Positions 25,748-34,530 of a stretch of DNA of 64,000 bases are shown in pieces (the first letter of the stretch is position 1; every line of letters starts with the position of its first letter). The DNA is from Mucilaginibacter ginsenosidivorax (GTDB lineage Bacteria; Bacteroidota; Bacteroidia; Sphingobacteriales; Sphingobacteriaceae), in NCBI RefSeq assembly GCF_007971525.1, contig NZ_CP042437.1, forward strand, positions 6,572,001 to 6,636,000, in the 5' to 3' direction. The position numbers and the translations under genes were made by a program. Under the pieces are notes generated by a model that did no database searches, was not told the DNA's origin, and saw nothing but the letters and a program-made list of their open reading frames with translations.

Positions 25748-28252
25748 ATGACAAGATTAGTTAATAAAAAAGTGTGCTTATTTGCTGGGGCATTATTGAT
25801 GCTTTCATCCGTACAGGCTCAACAAAAAAATTATGCCGGTAAAAAAAATAATATGCCCGATAATTCCGGGCGATATAGATTGTGGTATAATCAACCTGCT
25901 AAAAACTGGAACGAAGCCCTGCCTCTTGGAAACGGTTTTATAGGGGGTATGGTGTTTGGCAATGTACAAAACGAACGTATTCAGCTCAATGAATCAACCA
26001 TATGGGGCGGAGGTCCCAATAATACTATTGATTCAAGTGCGAGGCCATACATTGATCAGGTGAGGCGGCTGCTCGCTGAAAAAAAGTATGCAGAAGCGCA
26101 GGAATTAGCTAATAGTAAACTTGGACCAAAAGGTAATAGCGGCATGCCGTATCAACTTGCAGGTAATTTATACATCAGCTTTCCTGGATCAGATGCTGTT
26201 AGTAACTATTATCGCGACCTCGATATAGCGAATGCCACGGCTACAGTAAGGTATACTTTAAACGGTGTTAACTATAAACGGGAATTTTTTACCTCGTTCG
26301 GCTCAAATGTGCTTATGGTGAAACTTACGGCAAATAAGCCGGGCATGATTAACTGTAAGCTAAAGCTTAAAAGCCCGCTTAAATCTTCAGTCACCATAAA
26401 TAACGAGAACGCACTGGTTTTAGCTGGGCAGGGCAGTGAGCACGAAGGACAAAAAGGGCAAATAGAATTTAATGTGCTCACCAGGGTCAAAAATTCCGGA
26501 GGCACAAACGTTGCAGATACTTCGGGCATTACTATTGCAAATGCAGATACGGCTGTGATATATCTTTCTATGGCCACCAATTTTGTTAACTATCACGATG
26601 TTTCGGCAAATTCAATGCTTCGGGCAAAAAACACTTTAAGCAAGGCCTATGAGCACAGTTTCGATGAATTGTTAACTAAAAATATCAAGTATTATCGCTC
26701 GTATTTTGACAGGGTTAAGCTTGATCTTGGTGCAGATAGCGCAGCAAAACGGCCAACAAATGTTCGTATTCAAAATTTCTCTACCAATAATGATACGCAA
26801 TTAGCCGAGTTGTATTTTCAATATGGTCGCTATCTGTTAATTTGTTCATCTCAGCCGGGATCGCAGCCAGCCAATTTACAGGGTATCTGGAACGGCGAAG
26901 TTAAAGGCCCTTGGGACAGTAAGTATACGATTAACATCAATACCGAAATGAATTATTGGCCAGGCGAGGTAACCCGGTTACCAGAACTAAGCACCCCACT
27001 TTTTAATATGATCAAAGATTTGTCTGTTACAGGTAAGCCTACTGCCAGGATAATGTACGGAGCACGCGGATGGATGTTACATCATAATACTGATATCTGG
27101 CGCATAACCGGTGTTGTAGATGGTGCTTTCTGGGGTTTGTGGCCAACGTCAAATGCATGGCTTTGCCAACATCTGTGGGAGCATTACCTGTACTCGGGCG
27201 ATAAAGAATTTTTAAAGGAATATTACCCGATAATTAAAGGAGCGGCCGAATATTACATTGATGCACTTCAAAAAGATCCTGAACATGGCTGGCTGGTAGT
27301 GTCGCCGTCGGTTTCGCCCGAACACGAATATATCGACGGGAAAAACCAGGTTTCTGTTACGGCTGGCGCCACCATGGATAATCAGTTAGTTTATGGCTTG
27401 TTTACCGATGCCATAAGAGCTGCAGCCGAACTAAATATTGACAAAGTATTTGCAGATAGCCTGGCCGCCTACCGTCGCCAATTACCTCCAATGCAAATTG
27501 GCAGGTACGGGCAGTTACAGGAGTGGCTGGAAGATCTTGATCGTACAGATGATCATCATCGCCATGTTTCTCATCTCTACGGCTTGTTTCCGGGAAACCA
27601 AATATCTCCTTTTGCACAGCCGCAACTTTTTGCCGCTGTAAAAAATTCCCTTATTTATCGCGGTGATGTATCAACCGGATGGTCTATGGCGTGGAAGATT
27701 AATCTTTGGGCACGTTTACTGGATGGCAACCACGCCTACAAGCTCATTAAAGATCAAATAAAACCCATAGGCGGAGGCTCTGGTGGCACTTATCCCAATT
27801 TATTTGATGCTCATCCGCCTTTCCAGATTGATGGTAATTTTGGCTGTACTTCGGGGATAGCAGAAATGCTTTTGCAAAGCCATGATGGTGCGATTTACCT
27901 ATTACCTGCAGTGCCTGATGAATGGAAGGATGGCAGCATATCGGGGTTAATGGCCAGAGGCGGTTTTAAAGTAGATATAAAATGGGCTAACCATAAAATT
28001 ATTAAACTGGTGATACATTCATCACTTGGCGGAAACTGCCGTCTGCGTGTCAATCAACAAATGAATGGTAAGTTGCTGACAGCAGTAAGCGGGATAAATA
28101 AAAACCGTTTTTACCAAACAATGGATTTGCAAACGCCGATCATAAAAAATAGTGACAAAAATCTTCACCCCGACCTACCTAAAACCTGGATGTACGACTT
28201 AGCTACGCGTCCCGGTAAAACATATACCATTATCAACAACGATTCTCGGTAA
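25748..28252 (+). CDS. GH95 alpha-L-fucosidase/alpha-L-galactosidase
   Basis: Exported GH95 enzyme of 834 residues. I chose ATG 25748 because MTRLVNKKV leads directly into a signal peptide ending near VQAQ; ATGs at 25703 and 25718 would add an uncharged leader. The N-terminal beta domain opens with WNEALPLGNGFIGGMVFG and NESTIWGGG. The (alpha/alpha)6 barrel carries INTEMNYWP, WPTSNAWLCQHLWEHY, likely acid E525 in SPEHEY and D695 in QIDGNFG. GH95 removes alpha-1,2-L-fucose, and some members from corn-xylan loci remove alpha-L-galactose. In this xylan operon the latter is more plausible, but sequence alone does not decide it. Confidence 0.87.
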   Translation: MTRLVNKKVCLFAGALLMLSSVQAQQKNYAGKKNNMPDNSGRYRLWYNQPAKNWNEALPLGNGFIGGMVFGNVQNERIQLNESTIWGGGPNNTIDSSARPYIDQVRRLLAEKKYAEAQELANSKLGPKGNSGMPYQLAGNLYISFPGSDAVSNYYRDLDIANATATVRYTLNGVNYKREFFTSFGSNVLMVKLTANKPGMINCKLKLKSPLKSSVTINNENALVLAGQGSEHEGQKGQIEFNVLTRVKNSGGTNVADTSGITIANADTAVIYLSMATNFVNYHDVSANSMLRAKNTLSKAYEHSFDELLTKNIKYYRSYFDRVKLDLGADSAAKRPTNVRIQNFSTNNDTQLAELYFQYGRYLLICSSQPGSQPANLQGIWNGEVKGPWDSKYTININTEMNYWPGEVTRLPELSTPLFNMIKDLSVTGKPTARIMYGARGWMLHHNTDIWRITGVVDGAFWGLWPTSNAWLCQHLWEHYLYSGDKEFLKEYYPIIKGAAEYYIDALQKDPEHGWLVVSPSVSPEHEYIDGKNQVSVTAGATMDNQLVYGLFTDAIRAAAELNIDKVFADSLAAYRRQLPPMQIGRYGQLQEWLEDLDRTDDHHRHVSHLYGLFPGNQISPFAQPQLFAAVKNSLIYRGDVSTGWSMAWKINLWARLLDGNHAYKLIKDQIKPIGGGSGGTYPNLFDAHPPFQIDGNFGCTSGIAEMLLQSHDGAIYLLPAVPDEWKDGSISGLMARGGFKVDIKWANHKIIKLVIHSSLGGNCRLRVNQQMNGKLLTAVSGINKNRFYQTMDLQTPIIKNSDKNLHPDLPKTWMYDLATRPGKTYTIINNDSR

Positions 28253-28515
28253 TCTGACGATTTATAGGGGACAAAATAATTTCACTATTGAAAAACAGGT
28301 TATTGAAATTTATACAGATGTTATATGAATATAAACAAACGTTGTGTTTGGAGCCATCGTCGTTTTTTATCTTTACTAACCACCTCTTAACCAGAAGGTG
28401 GCCAAAAATATTATGTTAACTCTTGGTCCGCTTTTCGGTTAAAGGTTGCTATTATATCTGGTAGCCTTTAATTGATTACGGAACAGAAATCCGGATCGTT
28501 TTTTAACCAATTATC

Positions 28516-30741
28516 ATGCTATCACGATTTGCCCGAATAACCATGTTTTTTGCTGCATGTACTTGTGGTTTAATATTATCATGTAAACCACATTCCCCGA
28601 TGAAAATGGCAGATTTGCTGCAGCAGCTCAAAAAGCGAAACTATAATCCTCAAAATGTTTTTAGTTCCGACGCCCGCCTTGCCGCCTGCGATTCGGCGTT
28701 AAAGGCCGATTCGCCAAACTATGATGTGCAGCTTTTATCGAAAAAAGCATTGTTTGAGTTACAGGAGGGGCATGAGCAACAAGCTGTTGATATATATTCG
28801 AAAATTGCCAAGCTGCCACGTTACATGAATCCCATAAATACATTGCCCGATCAGGCGGTTGCTTTTATGCGTTTGGGCGAACGTGCAAATTGTATGCTCG
28901 GCCATAACGGGGCATCGTGCATATTTCCTATTAAAGGAGCCGGAATCCATCAGGCGCAAACAGGATCACAGCAAGCAATTGAAACATTACAGAGTATTTT
29001 GAAAAGTAATTCTCAGGATGCCCAGTCCCGGTGGCTGTTAAATATCGCTTATATGACATTAGGTCGTTATCCAGACCAGGTGCCTGCCCAGTATTTGATC
29101 CCTAATTTAAATGCTGACGACGGGCCGCACAAGGTGAAGCCATTTACTGATGTAGCCGCAAATGTGGGCATTAATCTGAATAGCAGGGCGGGTGGCTCCA
29201 TAGCCGATGATTTTGACGGTGACGGTTACATAGACATTATAACATCAGGAATGGATCTGCAAGATCACATGCATTATTTTCACAACAATGGCGATGGTAC
29301 TTTTAGCGACCGTACCGCTCAAAGTGGCTTACAGGATGAAGTTGGCGGCCTTAATATCCAACAAACAGATTACAACAATGATGGCCGCCCGGATATTTTT
29401 ATCATGCGCGGAGGCTGGCTTCGGGACGGCTTTGGCAATCAGCCGGGGTCATTGCTTAAAAACAATGGCAACGGTAAGTTTACCGATGTTACTATTGCAG
29501 CCGGCCTGCAGTTTATGCATCCTACACAAACTGCCGTATGGGCCGATTTTAATAACGATGGCTGGCTTGATGTTTTTATCGGGATGGAAAGCCATGGCGG
29601 AACCGACCCTAACAATAACCATCCATCGGCACTTTATATGAATAATCACGATGGCACTTTTAAAGAAATGGCTCAAAAGGCCCATTGCCAGATAAACGAT
29701 TTTGTGAAAGGGGTAACATCGGCCGATTACAATAACGATGGCTGGCCCGACATTTTTTTATCTACCATGAGTGGAAGAAAATATTTGCTGAAAAATAAAT
29801 GTAAAGGAGGGAACAACGTAGATTTTGATGATGTGACCGAAAAGGCAGGCATCAATATTAAACAAAATACATTTACTACCTGGTTTTTTGATTACAATAA
29901 TGATGGCTGGCCCGATATTTTGTTAGGCAGTTACAATTTTAGCACAACCCTGGGTTATTACGCTGCATTAGAGGCCTTGGGCACGCCTGTAGCAGATAAT
30001 GGCAATATTTTTCTTTTTAAAAATAACCGCGATGGTACTTTTACCAATGTAACCCATGATGTTGGGCTGAATAAGGCAGTATTTAGCATGGGGGGCAATT
30101 TTGGTGATATTGATAATGACGGCTATCCCGATATTTATTTTGGTACCGGCAACCCCGATTTTGGATCACTGATACCAAACAAGCTTTTTAGGAATATAGC
30201 AGGCAAAAAATTTGCCGATGTAACCAGTTCATCGCGTACCGGCAATTTGCAAAAAGGACATGGCGTATCATTTGCCGATTTTAGGAATAACGGCCTGCAG
30301 GATATTTTCATCGAAATGGGTGGCGCTTATATAGGCGATGCCTACAAAAGCGCATTATATCTTAATCCCGGTCAAAATAATAATAGTTGGATAGGTTTAA
30401 AATTGGTGGGAACACGGTCAAATAAGTCGGCTATTGGCTCAAGGATAAAGGTAACCTTTACAGAAAATGGCATACAGCGAAGTGTTTTCAAGGATGTAAA
30501 TTCCGGCGGTAGCTTCGGTTCATCTCCGCTAAGGCAGGAGATAGGGGTAGGGCAGGCCAAAATGATTGACGACATCGAGATCAGGTGGGCGGGGAGCGGT
30601 ATTTTGCAGCATTTTTACGATGTAAAGCCCAATCAGTTCCTGGAAATAACAGAGGATGGCAAGTTAACCCCACTTAATTTAAAGGCACTTAAATTTAATA
30701 CCGGCGAACCCGCGATGCAGATGCAAATGGCTGATATGTAA
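28516..30741 (+). CDS. TPR / FG-GAP (VCBS) / ASPIC-UnbV lipoprotein
   Basis: This 741-residue lipoprotein (C23 in LILSC) has three parts. Residues about 30-190 are helical and TPR-like. About 210-610 are FG-GAP/VCBS repeats with calcium-binding DxDxDG signatures such as DDFDGDGYIDI and DYNNDGWPDIF, forming a seven-bladed propeller. About 630-720 match the ASPIC/UnbV domain (SAIGSRIKV, DDIEIRWAGSG). The family (CRTAC1-like) has no established biochemical role in PULs; a surface-exposed binding or adhesion function is a common guess. It ends the long xylan operon after a 263-base gap and converges on a gene with the same domains at 30893. Confidence 0.85.
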   Translation: MLSRFARITMFFAACTCGLILSCKPHSPMKMADLLQQLKKRNYNPQNVFSSDARLAACDSALKADSPNYDVQLLSKKALFELQEGHEQQAVDIYSKIAKLPRYMNPINTLPDQAVAFMRLGERANCMLGHNGASCIFPIKGAGIHQAQTGSQQAIETLQSILKSNSQDAQSRWLLNIAYMTLGRYPDQVPAQYLIPNLNADDGPHKVKPFTDVAANVGINLNSRAGGSIADDFDGDGYIDIITSGMDLQDHMHYFHNNGDGTFSDRTAQSGLQDEVGGLNIQQTDYNNDGRPDIFIMRGGWLRDGFGNQPGSLLKNNGNGKFTDVTIAAGLQFMHPTQTAVWADFNNDGWLDVFIGMESHGGTDPNNNHPSALYMNNHDGTFKEMAQKAHCQINDFVKGVTSADYNNDGWPDIFLSTMSGRKYLLKNKCKGGNNVDFDDVTEKAGINIKQNTFTTWFFDYNNDGWPDILLGSYNFSTTLGYYAALEALGTPVADNGNIFLFKNNRDGTFTNVTHDVGLNKAVFSMGGNFGDIDNDGYPDIYFGTGNPDFGSLIPNKLFRNIAGKKFADVTSSSRTGNLQKGHGVSFADFRNNGLQDIFIEMGGAYIGDAYKSALYLNPGQNNNSWIGLKLVGTRSNKSAIGSRIKVTFTENGIQRSVFKDVNSGGSFGSSPLRQEIGVGQAKMIDDIEIRWAGSGILQHFYDVKPNQFLEITEDGKLTPLNLKALKFNTGEPAMQMQMADM

Positions 30742-30780
30742 ATACAGAAGTGTTTTAGCGGATGACATACGCCTGCCTGA

Positions 30781-30838
30781 AAATAAAAAGGACAACCCTG
30801 ATCTTCATACAGCATATTGTGTACGATGAGCAGGGTTG
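30781..30838 (-). terminator. Minus-strand rho-independent terminator
   Basis: CAACCCTG (30793-30800) pairs perfectly with CAGGGTTG (30831-30838), with imperfect pairing inside. Read on the minus strand the stem is followed by a T-rich tail (complement of 30781-30790). It ends the 1187-residue FG-GAP gene. Confidence 0.6.
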
Positions 30839-30892
30839 CCCTGGTTGAATTGCTTTTGATAAAATGGTCAGTTAGTAATTAACATAACGATA

Positions 30893-33800
30893 TTAGAACT
30901 TAAAAAGCCTGCTTGTTCCTGAGTTATTTTTTATGGATACCTGCGCTACCTTATTATTGATAAGGATAAACCTGGACGATTGCGAAAGAAACGAACTGCC
31001 ATAGTAAAATTCCTGTTTAGTATGGCTGCCATTTTTATATGTTATAATAGCGCTTTGATCTGTATCATCTATTTTTAACATAGATACTTTAGCATTTAAT
31101 TGAAAAATCCGGAGCGGCCCTAAATGTTCGCTTGCAGCCATCAGATAATTATTGTTTGCCCCCTTTAATTTTACAAGAGCTTTTCCATCTCCAGGTAAAT
31201 ATATTCCGCTGTGCGCAATTGACAGGGGCGCAAAACCACCTTTGCCATCACCCCTCAGCAGTAAGCCGTTTAAGGCATCATACCTGCCAATAGAAACATC
31301 GGTGCCAAAATCATTTCCATTGATCAATAAATCCAGGTTGCCGTCTGCGTCAAAGTCATCGGCCACCATTCCATTCAAAACAGAAACCTGTGCCTCAATT
31401 GGCAGCGGAATTACGGTGAATTTACCCCCGCCATCGTTCCTGAAATAGCAGGACTTCAACTCGGTGGCTTTAAGCCGTAAGGCATTTTTCATTTGATCGG
31501 CGCTGAGCACATCTTGCATCGTAGCCTCAGCATATGAATGATAATTGGTGAATTTGGCACGCAGGGTTATCATTTGCTTAACAGCATCTTCCCTTACATT
31601 TGCAGGGTATTCCCTTTTAACGTCGTCTTTACCCGGCAGGTACAACGATGGAAATGCATCAAACCGGTTTCTCTTGTCAAAGTCGCCTGCTGTAATAAAG
31701 GCCGGGAACTCGTCGCTGACCTGGTAAAGGGTATTTAAGCCTACATTTCCCACTATGTAATCCATTCTGCCTGTATGCCTGAAATCACCTGCAATTATTG
31801 AGTTCCACCATCCGGTTTTATTGCTAACGCCACTTTTGGCTGTAACGTTAACAAATTTACCGCCTATGTTTTTCAGAAAGGTTAGCGGCATCCATTCTCC
31901 GGCCAATATCAAGTCTGTTTTACCATCGTTGTCAAAGTCGCTAAAAATGGCGTCGCATATCAACCCTATCTTTTTTAGGCCTGGGGCAACTTCATTAGTT
32001 ACATCTGTGAATTTTATCCTTCCGTCCTTTGTGTCATTTCTTAAAATATAGCTATTCACAGGTTCGGGGTATCTCCATGGTTCAACCCGCCCCGAAATAA
32101 ACAGGTCTAATTTGCCGTCGTTGTTATAATCAAAAGCCCTTACACACAATTTACTTTTAAAACAAACCGGCAACGCATCCTTTGCAAGCGTAAAATGCCC
32201 TTTGCCGTCATTCATATATAAGCGATCCTGGTAAGCCGGATCGTTTGCCGCTGCCTTATAACCACTGCCGGTAATTAGTACATCAGGAAACTTATCGCCA
32301 TTCGAATCGAAAATCAGAATTCCACCATCAAGATAAGGCTGCTCATATTTCTTCCCTTCTAAAAGGTCCCGTTGTATGAATGTGCCATTTTTTTGTTGAA
32401 AGAAAATCTGTGCCGGTTCTTTCAAATTTCCACCGACAACTATATCATCTAAGCCATCACTATTAATATCGCCGACTGACAGCGCCGGATTGTATTCTGA
32501 AAGTTTATGCGGCAAAAGCTTTTGAATATTAAAGTCGGCATAATCTGTGTCACGATGTACGTAGTTAATCGCACTCTTGCCCGTTATATTGGTAAATATC
32601 GGTGCTTTTAATTGTCCCGGATTTGCCCATGTATAGGTTTGGCCGGCGTTATTAATGTTTGCAGCCAAAGTTTGATCGGCAGCTACATTTAAAAAAGTTT
32701 GTCTGTATTTGTTCGGCCACCTAACTACTACCGAATCTATGGTTTTGCATTTGCCTAACCCAAAATGTGCTATCGGTTGGATGCTGGTAAGATAGCCGCG
32801 GTAAGGGTTGTTTTCATAAACCTGGTGTAAGCCGTGCTGGTAATATATATCAACGAAGGTTCCGATTCCTTCAAGATTTTGATTTGGACCTTTGAACGTT
32901 ATGTTGAGGTAATGCTGCGGTTTTTCTGCATCCTCGCCGGCGGTATTTTTATAAATTAACGCTTCGTCATTAATATTATTGATTACCAGGTCCATTGCGC
33001 CATCATTATTAAGGTCGGCATATGCTGCACCATTAGAAAAGGAGGGGATACCCAGGCCCCAATCCAGGCTCACATCCTTAAATTGCAAACCATCCTGGTT
33101 ACGGAAGGCGTAATTATGAATTTTAACTGATGGTATTTGTTTAAGAACTTCGCTCTTAGGGGTTATTAAAAATGCATTGGATCTGTAAGCGATAAAGTCA
33201 TGATCCGTAACATCGCGCGGATAGCCGTTGGTAACAATAACATCCCGGTAACCATCATTATCAAAATCGGTTACCATTGGGGTCCAGCTCCAGTCTGTTT
33301 GGGCTACGCCGCTTAAAAAGCCAACCTCGCTAAATGCCGGGGGGCCAAGCTGGTTATTTTCTCCTATAGATGGACCCTGGTTCAGCTGTAATGTGTTTCG
33401 AACGTATTGATATTGATAACCATAATGGTCGAAATTTTGAATGGTGTTATAGCTGCTCGGTCCCGACATCATTTTTTTTCGGTAATTATCGGCAGGGCTC
33501 ATGTCGAGTTCAAATATATCGGCCAGCCCATCATTGTTGATGTCTTCAATGTCCTGTCCCATAGCGTTGAACGAGGTATGTTTAAAATACGACTTCGACT
33601 TATCGGTAAAGGTGCCATCGTGGTTATTAATGTACAGGATATTATTAGACAGGAAGTCGTTGGTAACGTATATATCTTTCCAGCCATCAAGGTTAATATC
33701 AGCTATAGTTGCAGCATGCCCGTAACCTTCAATCTTGATGCCGGCCGCTAATGACACATCTGTAAACACAGGATGCTTAAGTTTCGGGTCCCAATCGTTC

Positions 33801-34456
33801 CGGTACAATCGCCCCATGCTTCTGCCCGTGCCGGCGATATTAATAGGTCTGAATTGGTTGGGGAATTCGGCTGGGTTCGGCTCATTAACAGTCAAATACA
33901 TGTCAAGGTCGCCGTCATTATCATAGTCAAAAAAACTGGCCATTGTAGAAAATAGCTGAATATCAAGTCCGTATTCCTTTGCCTCATCTTTAAATACCGG
34001 AATACCATCTTTATTAAGCCCCTTATTTATATATAACAGGTTTTGCCTTTTTTTGGGGTCATTAGCAAACGAATTACAAACGTATATGTCGGGTAAGCCA
34101 TCGTTATTAATATCGATAACAGAAGCCCCCTTTCCCCAACGTCCTTTGCCATCCACCCCTGCTATTGCAGTAGCGTCTTCAAACCTGAAGTTTCCCTTGT
34201 TAATATATAGCTTATTGGGCACCATATTGCCTACAAAGTAAATATCCTGTAATCCATCGTTATTAAAATCGCCTATACCCACTCCTCCGCCATTATATAC
34301 AGTGGCGTTATCAATTGGGTTAATGGAGTCGTTTTCGGTGATCAGGTTATTAAACATGATACCCGAGCCGGAAGATGGCACTTGTACAAATAGCGTTTGC
34401 TTTTTACAAGACCAAAGTGATACAGCAATGGTAAAACCTATCAGGAGCCTCTTCAT
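30893..34456 (-). CDS. Large FG-GAP (VCBS) / ASPIC-UnbV lipoprotein
   Basis: This 1187-residue lipoprotein (C17 in LWSC) contains two sets of FG-GAP/VCBS repeats separated by an ASPIC/UnbV domain. The first propeller (about 45-500) shows GDFNNDGLQDIYFVG, DYDNDGDLDMY and DINNDGLADIF; the ASPIC domain lies near 530-610 (IGTFVDIYY, DSVVVRWP); the second set follows from about 630 (DINSDGLDDIVVGG, DFDNDGKTDLIL, DFDADGNLDLLIN). Such proteins are often encoded next to SusC/SusD in Sphingobacteriaceae. Calcium-dependent surface binding of a glycan is plausible but unproven. A strong terminator sits between it and the upstream susD, so it is probably expressed below susCD. Confidence 0.85.
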   Translation of the reverse strand: MKRLLIGFTIAVSLWSCKKQTLFVQVPSSGSGIMFNNLITENDSINPIDNATVYNGGGVGIGDFNNDGLQDIYFVGNMVPNKLYINKGNFRFEDATAIAGVDGKGRWGKGASVIDINNDGLPDIYVCNSFANDPKKRQNLLYINKGLNKDGIPVFKDEAKEYGLDIQLFSTMASFFDYDNDGDLDMYLTVNEPNPAEFPNQFRPINIAGTGRSMGRLYRNDWDPKLKHPVFTDVSLAAGIKIEGYGHAATIADINLDGWKDIYVTNDFLSNNILYINNHDGTFTDKSKSYFKHTSFNAMGQDIEDINNDGLADIFELDMSPADNYRKKMMSGPSSYNTIQNFDHYGYQYQYVRNTLQLNQGPSIGENNQLGPPAFSEVGFLSGVAQTDWSWTPMVTDFDNDGYRDVIVTNGYPRDVTDHDFIAYRSNAFLITPKSEVLKQIPSVKIHNYAFRNQDGLQFKDVSLDWGLGIPSFSNGAAYADLNNDGAMDLVINNINDEALIYKNTAGEDAEKPQHYLNITFKGPNQNLEGIGTFVDIYYQHGLHQVYENNPYRGYLTSIQPIAHFGLGKCKTIDSVVVRWPNKYRQTFLNVAADQTLAANINNAGQTYTWANPGQLKAPIFTNITGKSAINYVHRDTDYADFNIQKLLPHKLSEYNPALSVGDINSDGLDDIVVGGNLKEPAQIFFQQKNGTFIQRDLLEGKKYEQPYLDGGILIFDSNGDKFPDVLITGSGYKAAANDPAYQDRLYMNDGKGHFTLAKDALPVCFKSKLCVRAFDYNNDGKLDLFISGRVEPWRYPEPVNSYILRNDTKDGRIKFTDVTNEVAPGLKKIGLICDAIFSDFDNDGKTDLILAGEWMPLTFLKNIGGKFVNVTAKSGVSNKTGWWNSIIAGDFRHTGRMDYIVGNVGLNTLYQVSDEFPAFITAGDFDKRNRFDAFPSLYLPGKDDVKREYPANVREDAVKQMITLRAKFTNYHSYAEATMQDVLSADQMKNALRLKATELKSCYFRNDGGGKFTVIPLPIEAQVSVLNGMVADDFDADGNLDLLINGNDFGTDVSIGRYDALNGLLLRGDGKGGFAPLSIAHSGIYLPGDGKALVKLKGANNNYLMAASEHLGPLRIFQLNAKVSMLKIDDTDQSAIITYKNGSHTKQEFYYGSSFLSQSSRFILINNKVAQVSIKNNSGTSRLFKF

Positions 34457-34475
34457 AAAATGTAATTTAAATATA

Positions 34476-34510
34476 AGAAAAAAGCAGGCGGCTTTTAGGC
34501 CGCCCGCTTT
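34476..34510 (-). terminator. Rho-independent terminator between susD and FG-GAP gene
   Basis: A GC-rich stem (34484-34492 with 34499-34507, one A/C mismatch, loop TTTTAG) is extended by A/T pairs and, on the minus strand, followed by a run of six T. It lies directly after susD, inside the apparent susC-susD-VCBS unit, and would attenuate the third gene. Confidence 0.85.
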
Positions 34511-34530
34511 TAAATTAACTGCAAAATAAA

